Source: a virus. From it: 64,000 bases of DNA. The notes below the pieces were generated by a model. It saw only the letters and a program-made list of their open reading frames with translations, ran no database searches and had not been told where the DNA came from. Where the stretch lies: IMG/VR virus record IMGVR_UViG_3300036944_001289, positions 1 through 64,000 of that record. One strand, given 5' to 3'. A program made the position numbers and the translations under genes. Below are positions 16,253 to 25,249 of this stretch, piece after piece; positions within the stretch are counted from its first letter, which is position 1; every line of letters begins with the position of its first letter.

Positions 16253-16615
16253 TTATGATAAGTTTGCATAGCTCTCAAATTTTAAACTCATTAAACCTTC
16301 TTCTTCTATCATTTTAGTAACGTACTCAATCATGCTGTGGTTAAGAAAATCGTTTAGAATAGCTGCTACTTTCTTATTAAGTTTACCGTTTGTTCTGAGT
16401 GGTATTGCTGCAATTTGTGATTTAAGGTAATAAAGATCTGCTGTTGGCAAACCAATCTTAACAACCTCTTTAAAAACAGGCATAAACTCTTCGAGATGTT
16501 TCTTTTTAGCACCATCTGGTGTTTTGCTACCACAAATCATAAATTGAAATTTAACGCCTTCACCTGTAGCGGCCCACTGATGAAATGTAAAATAGAGTTT
16601 GTAATTATTTGGCAT
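16253..16615 (-). CDS. Hypothetical protein, 120 aa
   Basis: The start at 16615 (MPNNYKLYFTFHQW) is preferred because it begins just after the upstream stop. The first half is beta-rich and the second helical. No domain is recognised. It follows peptidyl-tRNA hydrolase in the same transcript. Confidence 0.6.
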   Translation of the reverse strand: MPNNYKLYFTFHQWAATGEGVKFQFMICGSKTPDGAKKKHLEEFMPVFKEVVKIGLPTADLYYLKSQIAAIPLRTNGKLNKKVAAILNDFLNHSMIEYVTKMIEEEGLMSLKFESYANLS

Positions 16616-16616
16616 T

Positions 16617-17021
16617 TTAATATAATGGTAATGTTCCAGTAATCTTATCAATTTCTTCAGGCCACCAAGGCCCAATTGCTAATGCAGTTTTAGTTTTAAC
16701 TCCATTAAATTCTGTAATACCGTTATCCTCAATTAGACAGCAAGGTATTTTAGCTTCTTTAGCTTTAATTTCAAGATCAATAAGTTCTTGCTCGGTTTGA
16801 ACTGTTACAACTACTTTTGCAAATGAACCTTCTAACCAGGCTCTCATCGCTCTATCTATATCACAAATCATGTAGTGACAAGATGTGTTAAAAGGATCTT
16901 CCTGAAAATTAGCTCGTTTGGTAAAAACACCCATAGAAGCATGTGCACCCTGAGATATTTCTTTACCTCTACGCATTTTGAGGTCTTTTCTAATGATAAT
17001 TACTTGTTTGGTTTTACTCAT
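16617..17021 (-). CDS. pth2: Peptidyl-tRNA hydrolase 2 (PTH2 family)
   Basis: The 134-residue protein shows the PTH2 pattern: an N-terminal strand followed by RKDLKMRRGKEISQGAHASMG, KVVVTVQTEQEL, and the C-terminal LIEDNGITEF and TALAIGPWW segments. It should free peptides from peptidyl-tRNAs released by stalled or aborted translation. It fits with the phage tRNA array and tmRNA. It overlaps the small gene upstream by 4 bp. Confidence 0.88.
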   Translation of the reverse strand: MSKTKQVIIIRKDLKMRRGKEISQGAHASMGVFTKRANFQEDPFNTSCHYMICDIDRAMRAWLEGSFAKVVVTVQTEQELIDLEIKAKEAKIPCCLIEDNGITEFNGVKTKTALAIGPWWPEEIDKITGTLPLY

Positions 17022-17197
17022 ACTACCTTTAATAATGTCCAGGGCTCACCATGCGTAGATCGATCAAATAGATAATTTTTACCATTAAAGTAAGCTTTTA
17101 CTTTAGTAATAGGTCGATCTGGTGTGGATGGAGGTGCAAAATATCTATGTGGTACCGTTTCACCGACATTAATAGAAGCATGTAGAGGTGTATTCAT
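17018..17197 (-). CDS. Hypothetical small protein, 59 aa
   Basis: ATG at 17197 overlaps the upstream stop (TAATG) and the TGA overlaps the PTH2 start (ATGA). The product contains RPITKVKAYFNGKNYLFDR and has no recognised family. The two overlaps support it as real. Confidence 0.65.
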   Translation of the reverse strand: MNTPLHASINVGETVPHRYFAPPSTPDRPITKVKAYFNGKNYLFDRSTHGEPWTLLKVV

Positions 17198-17397
17198 TAT
17201 ACAAAAAAGAAGCTAAACGACTCTTTGATTATAGTAATATTCACATCTTGACAAATAAGCCACTTAGCCCAAGCAATTGGACTGAGGAGAAAGTCCATAC
17301 ACGCCCAAAATAATGGAAATGATGAGTTTAGATGCACATTGACATTATATCCAATAATACCTGTCAATACACAAAATATAAAGTATATAGATTTCAT
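17197..17397 (-). CDS. Hypothetical membrane or exported protein, 66 aa
   Basis: Hydrophobic N-terminus (residues 4-20, KSIYFIFCVLTGIIGY) and a second apolar stretch (about 28-48). It is probably membrane-inserted. First gene of the run leading to PTH2, with a GGAAC motif 21 nt upstream. Confidence 0.55.
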   Translation of the reverse strand: MKSIYFIFCVLTGIIGYNVNVHLNSSFPLFWACMDFLLSPIAWAKWLICQDVNITIIKESFSFFFV

Positions 17398-17398
17398 A

Positions 17399-17418
17399 AA
17401 AAAATTTAAATTTGTTCC
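17399..17418 (-). promoter_or_regulatory. GGAAC promoter-like motif
   Basis: Reads GGAACAAATTTAAATTTTTT, 21 nt before 17397. Likely promoter of the PTH2 run. Confidence 0.45.
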
Positions 17419-17631
17419 TTATTTGATTTCAAATATAATCCGTACATCCGAAATAGTCATGTAAATAGTATCATCACCAGACTCTTCGGTAAGAATACAC
17501 ATAAGGGTTAATGTTTTAGCCAACTTATGTGTATTAGAATGATAGAATTTAGGTTTAGATTGTAATATCTCTTTACATCTTTTGTTTACTTTAGTTGTAC
17601 TTATTCTAATAAATGATTCAGCAGCCATCAT
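17419..17631 (-). CDS. Hypothetical protein, 70 aa
   Basis: Small basic-to-neutral protein with no motif. Overlaps the upstream gene by 14 bp. Confidence 0.5.
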   Translation of the reverse strand: MMAAESFIRISTTKVNKRCKEILQSKPKFYHSNTHKLAKTLTLMCILTEESGDDTIYMTISDVRIIFEIK

Positions 17632-17980
17632 ATTTTGAAATTTCGTCTTTAGTTTCTTCTCTTAACTGTTTTAACCAACTCTTCTTTTCCTCTTCAGTCA
17701 TGCTAATAAATTTAAGAATAGCTAAAGAATGCACACCATATGGGTTATACCTATTGATCGAGATATTCCATAGTCTAATAAATTCAGCTAACCTATCACT
17801 ATGTTGTGCAAGATCAGCAAAAGGAAACACCGAAGACAACTCACCTATCTTCATTATACATTGCTGAGAGTGCACTCCAGGTTTAGTTTGAACAACCCAA
17901 ACACCATCAGATAGAAACCGAGGTGTTTCATGCCTTTTATGATATTTACCTTTTTCGTCTTTGTAGTAAAATTCGCTCAT
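17618..17980 (-). CDS. Hypothetical protein, 120 aa
   Basis: Soluble, helical C-terminal half (TEEEKKSWLKQLREETKDEI). No family recognised. Lies 14 nt below the AAA ATPase gene and is probably co-transcribed with it. Confidence 0.6.
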   Translation of the reverse strand: MSEFYYKDEKGKYHKRHETPRFLSDGVWVVQTKPGVHSQQCIMKIGELSSVFPFADLAQHSDRLAEFIRLWNISINRYNPYGVHSLAILKFISMTEEEKKSWLKQLREETKDEISKYDGC

Positions 17981-17994
17981 ATGTTTATATAAAA

Positions 17995-19050
17995 TTAAAC
18001 ACCGAATCCAATCTTACGAACTTGCTTCTCTTTGTATCCAGTATCATCACCGAGATTATACACTTCAGCAAGAGTCATTTCTTTATCAAAGACTACATCT
18101 CTACCAAGCGACTTTGCAAGTTTAGTTGCAGTAGCAGCATCGAGTTTACCAAAAGTATGGTCGATTGCAAGACGTCCTGGGCGAAGAAGTGCTTTATCAA
18201 CCTTATCTTTATCACCGTTATACGTAGCAACAATTTTAATATTGAGCATCGATCCAAGAATACCATCAGAGATATTAAGCAAAGTAGATACAGTGCTTAC
18301 ATTATGATCATCTTGTTCACGACTCTGCACAACCTTCTCTGAATCTTCAAGAATAAGTACCGAATCTTTATGTTCGAGTAGAAGAGACATAAAGTCTGGA
18401 GAGCTCAATTCACCTGCAAATGCTACTGGAATAAAAATAAACTCTTTATCAACAGCATTGGTCAGATACTTGATATATGAGCTTTTACCGCATCCTGGAG
18501 GTCCATGGAAGAACATAATAGAAGACTGCGGCTTATTAAGCTTTGAGACTACATTCTCATGAATCTTATTAAAGTTAGGACCATAGTTGATATTAATATC
18601 TTCTACTTTAATCGGATCAACTTTGATAGAGCGTGCTTCGAGTCCATACGCACCTTTAATTAGAATCGAAACTCTAGATGAGTTATCAGTAATCTTAAAC
18701 TTATCAAATTCGGTTATATCTGGTATAACATCTGTTGCGAAAAATAAGTTTATAGTAATTTCATCATTTGCACCTACGTAGATGATATAGTTTTTATAGT
18801 GAAAGTAGTATGAGTTATCTCTTCCATCTTGTTCATATACACGATATCTAATAAGCTTAGCTCGCTCACAAAGATAATCTAATAGTTTAACCTTATACTT
18901 TGTATCTGGCTTATAAGAACTTGCAAACTTATTTGTTAAACTAGAAATTAAGAATAAAGCAGGAAACTCATGACTGTCAATTTTAGCGGCATCGATAGGT
19001 AACAGAGTAGGGAAGTCTGTAAAAACTTCAGGTTGTTCGTTGAAGATCAT
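17995..19050 (-). CDS. AAA+ ATPase, BCS1-like core
   Basis: The 351-residue protein has Walker A FHGPPGCGKSS near residue 184, Walker B SVLILEDSE near 235, sensor 1 KIVATYNGD near 275 and an LLRPGRLAIDH arginine-finger motif near 290. About 170 residues without a known domain precede the core. AAA modules with this LRPGR motif (BCS1/CDC48 type) thread or remodel proteins. It is a second AAA protein distinct from the one at 12.2 kb. A GGAAC motif lies 22 nt upstream. Confidence 0.82.
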   Translation of the reverse strand: MIFNEQPEVFTDFPTLLPIDAAKIDSHEFPALFLISSLTNKFASSYKPDTKYKVKLLDYLCERAKLIRYRVYEQDGRDNSYYFHYKNYIIYVGANDEITINLFFATDVIPDITEFDKFKITDNSSRVSILIKGAYGLEARSIKVDPIKVEDININYGPNFNKIHENVVSKLNKPQSSIMFFHGPPGCGKSSYIKYLTNAVDKEFIFIPVAFAGELSSPDFMSLLLEHKDSVLILEDSEKVVQSREQDDHNVSTVSTLLNISDGILGSMLNIKIVATYNGDKDKVDKALLRPGRLAIDHTFGKLDAATATKLAKSLGRDVVFDKEMTLAEVYNLGDDTGYKEKQVRKIGFGV

Positions 19051-19052
19051 GT

Positions 19053-19072
19053 GTATATGTTAATTAAGTTCC
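19053..19072 (-). promoter_or_regulatory. GGAAC promoter-like motif
   Basis: Reads GGAACTTAATTAACATATAC, 22 nt upstream of the AAA gene at 19050. Confidence 0.5.
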
Positions 19073-19084
19073 GTTGAGTACTTT

Positions 19085-19621
19085 TTAGTTCAAGTACCAT
19101 TCAGGCGTTGTAGTATTTGTCCAGGTAGCAAATTCTTTATCGTGTTTAATGTATAGGCGATATCTTTGCTGAGTATTAGAATCTTTAAAGGTAGGTAATG
19201 ATGTGCATTTAGAATTTTTAGTAAATGCTTCAGCGAAAGGAGTCAACCCTTTGTCAGATAATTTTGTTGATGTATTATTACATAAGCACCAATCTATAAA
19301 ATCTTCTGTAAAGTGCTTTTTACTATTGGGAAATCTATTACGCCTCTCATCACACATAGCTTTTGCATGTAAGCAAAGCCATACATAATTTGTTACCGAC
19401 TCTCTAACCCATTTAGAACATGGATGGTTATAATATCCTCCTCCACTTTTTCTTACACTACCTGCAAGAGTTCTTGGGCATGAAGAGGATGCAAGCGTTT
19501 CATTAGAAAAACAATGCTGTAACATTATAGCAGATTCAATAATCATTTTTGATTTGATATACTGATCTGGTAATTCGTATGCTGACTTAGCAGCCTCTTC
19601 GTGTATACAAAAGATGTTCAT
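19085..19621 (-). CDS. Phage-type conserved protein, 178 aa
   Basis: The pattern of an N-terminal MNIFCIHEEAAKSAYELPD, a central helical SKMIIESAIMLQHC, then NHPCSKWVRESVTNYVWL and a C-terminal basic region resembles a family common in phages whose members start with MNIF. Its function is not known to me. It is Cys- and His-rich (at least seven Cys). It overlaps the next upstream gene by 4 bp. Confidence 0.65.
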   Translation of the reverse strand: MNIFCIHEEAAKSAYELPDQYIKSKMIIESAIMLQHCFSNETLASSSCPRTLAGSVRKSGGGYYNHPCSKWVRESVTNYVWLCLHAKAMCDERRNRFPNSKKHFTEDFIDWCLCNNTSTKLSDKGLTPFAEAFTKNSKCTSLPTFKDSNTQQRYRLYIKHDKEFATWTNTTTPEWYLN

Positions 19622-20031
19622 TCGCTATACTTCATTTTCAGCCAATATTTAACCACATCTAATAAAATAGGGTGCATATAATGTGCGCAATTCTTCTTTA
19701 TTGCACGTAGATGTGCTCTTTTAAACGTAAAGATAGGTTTCCAAGCTAGAGGTTGTTTACCATCTTTACCACGAGTACCCCAAAGTGCCATAGTACGTAT
19801 TTCATCTAGATTGTTAAAATCACTATCAGTACACCAGTTCATAACTATACCTTCTTTATATAGTTCCAAGTTACCACCAACACGGATATAATCACTACCA
19901 CCATCTATAAATATATATCTACCATCATCGTGTGTATATGTTATAAAGTCATGCCGATGATAAGAAACTAAGAATAAGTTCTTATGTGGTATATGAATAG
20001 CGTTCTGTTTAAATCTTACTTTTGTTTGCAT
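19618..20031 (-). CDS. Hypothetical protein, 137 aa
   Basis: Beta-rich N-terminal two-thirds, basic C-terminal helix. No recognised domain. It overlaps the upstream gene by 23 bp, and a GGAAC motif lies 22 nt before its start within that gene. Confidence 0.55.
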   Translation of the reverse strand: MQTKVRFKQNAIHIPHKNLFLVSYHRHDFITYTHDDGRYIFIDGGSDYIRVGGNLELYKEGIVMNWCTDSDFNNLDEIRTMALWGTRGKDGKQPLAWKPIFTFKRAHLRAIKKNCAHYMHPILLDVVKYWLKMKYSE

Positions 20032-20392
20032 AGTTGTATGTTAATTCTGTTCCTTTACTGTCCTTTATTGTTTCAAAACCATATTCGTCTGGATGCTGGA
20101 TAAACATACTAGACGAATCTGTTAACTTACCCTCATACATATGTGTAACAGGATAACCGATTATAAAATAATCTTCTTCAAGAATATTAAATTCATCTGA
20201 ACTATCTATATATTTACCAATCACATCATCTGTAATAGTACCTTCTACATCGGTATGCTCTTTAAACCATATACCGGTATACCTCTTAAAGAAATATAAG
20301 ATATCAGTGCAATCAAACTCACCGAGATATTCACAGTGACTATTATGTACGATTTTACGAATGCGAATTTTAGGTATCGATATACGACTCAT
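20009..20392 (-). CDS. Hypothetical protein, 127 aa
   Basis: The N-terminus is basic (SRISIPKIRIRKIVHNSHC) and the remainder acidic. No recognised family. It overlaps both neighbours by 23 bp. Confidence 0.55.
   Translation of the reverse strand: MSRISIPKIRIRKIVHNSHCEYLGEFDCTDILYFFKRYTGIWFKEHTDVEGTITDDVIGKYIDSSDEFNILEEDYFIIGYPVTHMYEGKLTDSSSMFIQHPDEYGFETIKDSKGTELTYNYANKSKI
20034..20053 (-). promoter_or_regulatory. GGAAC promoter-like motif
   Basis: Reads GGAACAGAATTAACATACAA, 22 nt before 20031, inside the upstream coding sequence. Confidence 0.4.
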
Positions 20393-20549
20393 ATATGTTT
20401 ATATTTGTACCATCTGCATGTTTACGTATAATATGTCTGCGTTTTTCAGGTACTGCAGATAAAGAAGGTACTGAGGCTGCCTTTGATTGAGCAGCCTCAT
20501 AATCCTTTTCTTTTTTAGATTTGTAATAGCTTTTCTTTTGTTTAGCCAT
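20370..20549 (-). CDS. Small basic protein, 59 aa
   Basis: ATG at 20549 overlaps the previous stop and the TAA lies inside the next gene. The N-terminus is very basic (AKQKKSYYKSKKEKDYE), followed by an Ala/Ser-rich and another basic segment, suggesting nucleic-acid binding. No family recognised. Confidence 0.55.
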   Translation of the reverse strand: MAKQKKSYYKSKKEKDYEAAQSKAASVPSLSAVPEKRRHIIRKHADGTNINIYESYIDT

Positions 20550-21024
20550 TAACTATTTGTAGGTCTTCGTGATTTAATACATAACCACCAGAATCACCTT
20601 GTTTGTATTTTTCTTCTTCACGTACTGTATATTCACCAGTATTTTCTTTAAACGAAGTAATGATGCATTTTTTACCCTTAACACTACTATACGGTCTGGT
20701 AACGACTACCTTTGTACCAACAGTATATGGTTGTATAGGGTTATTAATAAACCATTGTTCGAGCGCTTGTTTATAATGTTTGTCTAAAATAGACCAACCA
20801 TTGTCAAGTGCCTCGCATAATGGAAAATCTACAATCCAACCATCGTAATCTAATGCCTTGGCAAAATCATATGCATCTTGATGGTAAGATTTAATTAGTG
20901 AGTCAATAGCTTCATCTTCTTCTCCAAAGTCATCGAGTTTTGCTAGATGCTTTGTATAGAGCTCTTTCATTGCAGGCTCTAAAATCTCTTTATCAAGCTT
21001 AGTTGGTCTTTTGGTCATTTTCAA
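20542..21024 (-). CDS. Hypothetical protein, 160 aa
   Basis: Helical N-terminal 100 residues, then a small beta-barrel-like C-terminus (YTVGTKVVVTRPYSSVKGKK), as in KOW/SH3-like folds. Function unknown. Overlaps both neighbouring genes. Confidence 0.55.
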   Translation of the reverse strand: MKMTKRPTKLDKEILEPAMKELYTKHLAKLDDFGEEDEAIDSLIKSYHQDAYDFAKALDYDGWIVDFPLCEALDNGWSILDKHYKQALEQWFINNPIQPYTVGTKVVVTRPYSSVKGKKCIITSFKENTGEYTVREEEKYKQGDSGGYVLNHEDLQIVNG

Positions 21025-21454
21025 TTACCTTTTCGGTTTCAAGTACAATTACCCGTACAGGTTCTTTTGTTTTAATTTTTACGTTTACTTCTTGCTCTTT
21101 AGTAGTCTTTGACTTAATATAAGCAAATACATCTCTCCAAAGCTCAACAGCCCACTTCTTTTTCTTAAGGTTATTATTGTGTTTTGCTGTAGCAATCTTG
21201 AGTCTATCTACTAAAGTAGAGTCATCTTGCTCTTCTGGTGTCTGTACAATCCAGGCTTGTTGAATAACTTTCGCTACTTCAGCATCACCACGAATTAATA
21301 CAGTAAACTTAGACTTCTGTCTAGGTGCCTTCTCTTTATCTTCTTTTTCTGCATCAGCAGCCTCTTTGATATCTTTAATGATAGCAGAGCGCTTTTCTGG
21401 TTCAATTCCGTTTTGAATTAGTACTTCTTGAATATCGTCGATGTTTATTGCCAT
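20999..21454 (-). CDS. Hypothetical charged protein, 151 aa
   Basis: Acidic/basic mixed helical protein (KDIKEAADAEKEDKEKAPRQ) with a long C-terminal Lys/Val strand. No domain recognised. Overlaps the downstream gene by 26 bp. Confidence 0.55.
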   Translation of the reverse strand: MAINIDDIQEVLIQNGIEPEKRSAIIKDIKEAADAEKEDKEKAPRQKSKFTVLIRGDAEVAKVIQQAWIVQTPEEQDDSTLVDRLKIATAKHNNNLKKKKWAVELWRDVFAYIKSKTTKEQEVNVKIKTKEPVRVIVLETEKVIENDQKTN

Positions 21455-21473
21455 ATTAAAATTTTAAATTAGT

Positions 21474-21869
21474 TTATTTTGAAATCAACATTCTTTCAGG
21501 TGTTTCGAATTTATTACCTATAACTTCGATATTCGAAATACCGTAATCAGTAAACCAATTCCACACTACATTATTTTTACCTACACCAAATGCTGCATTT
21601 TTGCTATCATAAATAACTTCTGCAACTAATGTTTGTATATCTCCATGTTCATGAAGCTTTTCAGTAAATTTTACTATATCACCTTCATATATCTCTATAT
21701 CGTTCTTATCCTTAAATCCAGTATATTGTTGTAGAATATAGTCTTTACCACCTGCCCCGTTTTGTAGGTTATACACAGACCCATTTAGATCTATTGTAAT
21801 ATGGTAATTATCAGTGTATTGATGTGCAGGTACATCCCATACTCTAAACTTAATTTCTCTATTACTCAT
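21474..21869 (-). CDS. YopX-family protein
   Basis: From the ATGA-coupled start at 21869, the product begins MSNREIKFRVWD, continues to QQYTGFKDKNDIEIYEGDIVK and ends with an N-V-I-G-N segment. This is the signature layout of the YopX family, small proteins common in phages and prophages with unknown function. 131 residues, of typical size. Confidence 0.85.
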   Translation of the reverse strand: MSNREIKFRVWDVPAHQYTDNYHITIDLNGSVYNLQNGAGGKDYILQQYTGFKDKNDIEIYEGDIVKFTEKLHEHGDIQTLVAEVIYDSKNAAFGVGKNNVVWNWFTDYGISNIEVIGNKFETPERMLISK

Positions 21870-22900
21870 ATCTTTCTCCATTGAACATCTTTTAAAGCAG
21901 TTAAATCATTACCACCTGCATATGAAATTTGACTTTGAACAGCATCTTTAATTTGATCATATTTTTCTGCATAAGTTAAACTATTACCCTCAAGAACAAT
22001 GCTCTTACCTTCAACGTGTTTTACTTCTTGACCGGTCTTCTTTTTGGATTCAGCAGAAGCTGATCCGTAGTAATTTTTCCATACTCTTCCATTAATAATA
22101 ATATCATCACCAGGAGCATCAATACAAGCAGCAAAGATACTACCAGCCATAATCATCGGAACGTTAAGTGGTTCTCTCCATTGTTTATTACCGCATTTAA
22201 AAGGATTTCCATAAACAGCTTGAAACTGATTGGATAAGAATGCAACAATAGCTTTTGCAATATCTCCATTATGTCTAATACCTCCATCAAGAATTACTGG
22301 TACCTTTGCGTTAACACCAGCTTCAAAAGCAGCACTAAACATTGGTGAACCAAATCCAGTCTCATTAAATGTAGAGCATCCTGCACCGCAACTTAAACCT
22401 ACTTTAATTGCATCTGCTCCTGCGTTTTGTAGAAATTCTATAGACTGTTTATCACCCCATATATTACCAGCGATTACTTTAGTATTGGGTAACTTATTTT
22501 TGATATACCTAACCATCACTGCAACAGACTCTGCAAAACCGTGAGCAATATCAATTGTAATAAAGTCTACTTTATATTTAGTAATCTCAAGCCAATCAAT
22601 TAGCATAGTATCACTAGGTTGTACACCAATAGAAATACTTACGAGAGGCCAACGCTCAAAATTAGAACGACTAATAAAATCACGAGTATCTCCAAAGCGA
22701 TGATAGATATAGAAATGCTTATTAAACGCTAACCATTTAGCATTATTTATGTCGATAACCGATGCCATGTTTGCAGGTACTACTGGTAAGTTAAATATGT
22801 AACCACAAAAATTAATCGTAGTATCACATTGAGAGCGTGAGTTAACTACACACTTATTAGGTATAAGTGTTACTTGATTATAATAAAGTGCTTCTTTCAT
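21866..22900 (-). CDS. guaC: GMP reductase (IMPDH/GMPR family)
   Basis: The 344-residue TIM-barrel protein has VPANMASV near the N-terminus, DFITIDIAHG near 130, a GNIWG phosphate loop, the catalytic-cysteine loop GAGCSTFNETGFG near 176, ILDGGIRHNGDIAKA, an MAGS segment and a YYGSASA flap. There is no CBS domain. The T-G-x-G loop and lack of CBS favour GMP reductase over IMP dehydrogenase. It would convert GMP to IMP with NADPH and so shift purine pools during replication. It is coupled to the YopX gene by ATGA. Confidence 0.85.
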   Translation of the reverse strand: MKEALYYNQVTLIPNKCVVNSRSQCDTTINFCGYIFNLPVVPANMASVIDINNAKWLAFNKHFYIYHRFGDTRDFISRSNFERWPLVSISIGVQPSDTMLIDWLEITKYKVDFITIDIAHGFAESVAVMVRYIKNKLPNTKVIAGNIWGDKQSIEFLQNAGADAIKVGLSCGAGCSTFNETGFGSPMFSAAFEAGVNAKVPVILDGGIRHNGDIAKAIVAFLSNQFQAVYGNPFKCGNKQWREPLNVPMIMAGSIFAACIDAPGDDIIINGRVWKNYYGSASAESKKKTGQEVKHVEGKSIVLEGNSLTYAEKYDQIKDAVQSQISYAGGNDLTALKDVQWRKI

Positions 22901-23229
22901 GCGATTTTATATTCTTTTTTAAGTAATGCAATTACAACAGCTCTACCTACAGTTTCATGTTGATATTCATAAACATTACTATTTTCGTACAGTCTTATTG
23001 TATACAACTTCCCTTGCTTGAAAAACTCATATCTTTCACAGACATTTAACTGCTTCCATAATTCACCACTGATATAGTTATGGCAAAAGCTAGGTGGAGG
23101 AAATTCATATATACATCGAGAGTCTATATCTACCTGCTCAGTATACTCGTAAGGTATATTAGCTACATCTCTACAAAAGCTTTCATCAAGCTCTTTATCA
23201 GTATACTGTTCAATTATTTTACTTTTCAT
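22897..23229 (-). CDS. Hypothetical protein, 110 aa
   Basis: The start at 23229 (MKSKIIEQY) is chosen since the longer frame lies in the upstream gene. It has an acidic N-terminal half and a beta-rich C-terminal half. No domain recognised. Overlaps the GMP reductase start by 4 bp. Confidence 0.55.
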   Translation of the reverse strand: MKSKIIEQYTDKELDESFCRDVANIPYEYTEQVDIDSRCIYEFPPPSFCHNYISGELWKQLNVCERYEFFKQGKLYTIRLYENSNVYEYQHETVGRAVVIALLKKEYKIA

Positions 23230-23401
23230 AGTGCATACCATAATCCATCCCATACTTAGCTAAATCTTCAAACGAAGTCACCTCGTTATCATCAATAAGA
23301 GAAATTAAACAATCAAACTCACGCGAACCTACATCATAGATATAGTCTTTTTTAAACTTGTAGCAGTATTCTATAAGTTGTTCTTTAACTGTTAAACACA
23401 T
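23219..23401 (-). CDS. Hypothetical small protein, 60 aa
   Basis: Acidic helical protein without motif. Overlaps the genes on both sides (11 and 17 bp). Confidence 0.5.
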   Translation of the reverse strand: MCLTVKEQLIEYCYKFKKDYIYDVGSREFDCLISLIDDNEVTSFEDLAKYGMDYGMHYEK

Positions 23402-23609
23402 TTTTATTTGAATCTAAGAATTCCTTAATATCTGATCTGTATTCGAGATAGTCTTTTGATTTATCAGCAGCATGATCTACCAATACTTGATAACCGTATA
23501 TTGTCTTCTGAAGGAGTCTACCAATACGACCTGTATATCTATCAGGGTTAAAGACAATATCTTCTTGTAACTCTATCAATTCTTCATCTGTAACTCTGGC
23601 GATTTTCAT
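23385..23609 (-). CDS. Hypothetical small protein, 74 aa
   Basis: Helical, charged protein (TDEELIELQEDIVFNPDRY). Lies directly below the terminator at 23.63 kb, so it is probably the first gene of the GMP reductase transcript. Confidence 0.55.
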   Translation of the reverse strand: MKIARVTDEELIELQEDIVFNPDRYTGRIGRLLQKTIYGYQVLVDHAADKSKDYLEYRSDIKEFLDSNKNVFNS

Positions 23610-23618
23610 AAAATAAAA

Positions 23619-23645
23619 GAGGAGAGCTATAGTATAGCTCTCCTC
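23619..23645 (-). terminator. Terminator of the Ro60-like gene
   Basis: Perfect 12-bp stem GAGGAGAGCTAT / ATAGCTCTCCTC with a 3-nt loop, followed on the minus strand by TTTTATTTTA, 9 nt after the stop codon. Confidence 0.85.
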
Positions 23646-23653
23646 AAATCTAA

Positions 23654-25183
23654 TTAAGCTTTGATTACTTCATAACGGTCACTACAAACTGTATCGATCA
23701 TCATGTTATAAGGTGTTGTTGATTTGTTAGACAAAACACTCTTCAAGATTGAAGGTGAACAGCCTGATACTAAGCAAGTACCTTTATCGTCATATTTAAC
23801 CGGTACATCACTATAAGAGTTAACATTCCAATATACAATTTGAGGCACGTTGTAACCAGCTGCAGCGTACTTTGCCTTAATAGCAGCATGATTAGTTACT
23901 TCACCGCTATTAAGAGAGTCTGGCCCGGTAGCACAATCAAATTGCATATCTGAGATAATATATACATGGGATGGCATTTCAGATTGCGGCACTTTATTAC
24001 TTACGCCTTTATCAAGTATAAGATCAAATACAGATTGTAGATTAGTATTAGCAACCTCACGTCTACCAAGAACATCAGTTACATTTTGTATTAGACTTGT
24101 ACCTGTAATCTTTAAAAGTTTAGCATTATGGGAGAAGATCATAAAATGATCTTTGAATGCACCTTCGTTTCGTTCAGCAAAATAAATTGCAATTGATACA
24201 GCAACATCAATAGGTGCTATGTTATTACCAATATTAGCATTATAATAGTTACAAGAGTCCATTGAAGCTGAAACGTCAGCTACAACAATACCATTATGCT
24301 TATTACCGGCAAGATAATCTGGTAAGGCCTTCCATTGGGCCTCTAGAGTACGATCTACGGACCGTATATTACGAACTGAACGTACAATATCATATGGGTA
24401 CAATACTGAAGCGTTAATCTTTTCTTCACCTTTCTCGACATTAGTTAAAAACTTTGAGTAACGGTCACCGTCATGTTCTTTGAATGCTTTACGGTAAGTG
24501 CTTGCAGCCTTTGAAGGTACCGCAGGATAATTGATCTTGTCCCATTCACCTACACACATTTTGCGTTCCACTACATCGATCTTTTTACGAAGAGCTGATA
24601 GAAGCTTACGATATTGCTTTGGAGAGTAATCTAAAGTAGTACGTACTTTCTTTGCAAGACGTTTGGTTACAGAAGATGAAGCCTGTTCACTTGGTGCCCA
24701 TTTAGCACATAGTGAAGGATTCTTTTCAGATGCATCTTCAATAAGTTTATCAGCAACAAATTTAAGTGCGATTTTTTCAAGAGATGTACCTTCAAGCGTC
24801 TCAAGTACGTTGTCCCAACGAGTAAACTCAGGGATCTGGATCAAGAGGTTCTTAGCTACTTTCTCATCGTTTTGCGCAAGCCACTTAAAGCAGTTACGGA
24901 AGAGCTTACGCTCACCTTGACCTTCACGTACATCTACTAGATAGAAGAGAATCTTAAGAGCGATAGTCTTATCCTCATTATAAGCGGAGCGGAAAAGTGT
25001 AATAGATGCATCATCTGGTTGTGAACGCATTGAACCACCTTTACCAAAAAAATCGAGCAAAGAAGTACCAGTAGTCGAATGACTTACCGCACCATTATGC
25101 GTCTTGATATCTCCTGTAGTTAAAGCACTGATAAGTGCGTTTTGCTTAGGAGCTGTCTTTTTGATTGTTTTTTTAGTTGCCAT
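23654..25183 (-). CDS. Ro60/TROVE-VWA-like protein (DUF2828-type)
   Basis: The 509-residue protein has an alpha-helical N-terminal domain (about 50-290; FYLVDVREGQGERKLFRN, CAKWAPSEQ) like the HEAT-type TROVE ring. A von Willebrand A domain follows (about 295-480) with a MIDAS motif DVSASM near 305. This is the architecture of Ro60-like RNA-binding proteins and of the DUF2828 family found in large phages. Ro60 binds Y RNAs and misfolded RNAs. The partner could be one of the structured RNAs in this genome, which is inference. It has its own promoter-like motif and terminator. Confidence 0.8.
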   Translation of the reverse strand: MATKKTIKKTAPKQNALISALTTGDIKTHNGAVSHSTTGTSLLDFFGKGGSMRSQPDDASITLFRSAYNEDKTIALKILFYLVDVREGQGERKLFRNCFKWLAQNDEKVAKNLLIQIPEFTRWDNVLETLEGTSLEKIALKFVADKLIEDASEKNPSLCAKWAPSEQASSSVTKRLAKKVRTTLDYSPKQYRKLLSALRKKIDVVERKMCVGEWDKINYPAVPSKAASTYRKAFKEHDGDRYSKFLTNVEKGEEKINASVLYPYDIVRSVRNIRSVDRTLEAQWKALPDYLAGNKHNGIVVADVSASMDSCNYYNANIGNNIAPIDVAVSIAIYFAERNEGAFKDHFMIFSHNAKLLKITGTSLIQNVTDVLGRREVANTNLQSVFDLILDKGVSNKVPQSEMPSHVYIISDMQFDCATGPDSLNSGEVTNHAAIKAKYAAAGYNVPQIVYWNVNSYSDVPVKYDDKGTCLVSGCSPSILKSVLSNKSTTPYNMMIDTVCSDRYEVIKA

Positions 25184-25222
25184 AATTCTAAGTATATTTT
25201 TTGTTTGCTGTCGATACTTCAG

Positions 25223-25242
25223 TTTTATTTTATATATGTTCC
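25223..25242 (-). promoter_or_regulatory. GGAAC promoter-like motif
   Basis: Reads GGAACATATATAAAATAAAA, 59 nt upstream of the Ro60-like gene. Confidence 0.45.
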
Positions 25243-25249
25243 TTATTAA

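Noticed and set aside
19085-19621. Pyrimidine-dimer glycosylase (T4 endonuclease V-like)
   Set aside because: The MNIF start pattern suggested it, but the catalytic threonine and glutamate context could not be seen.
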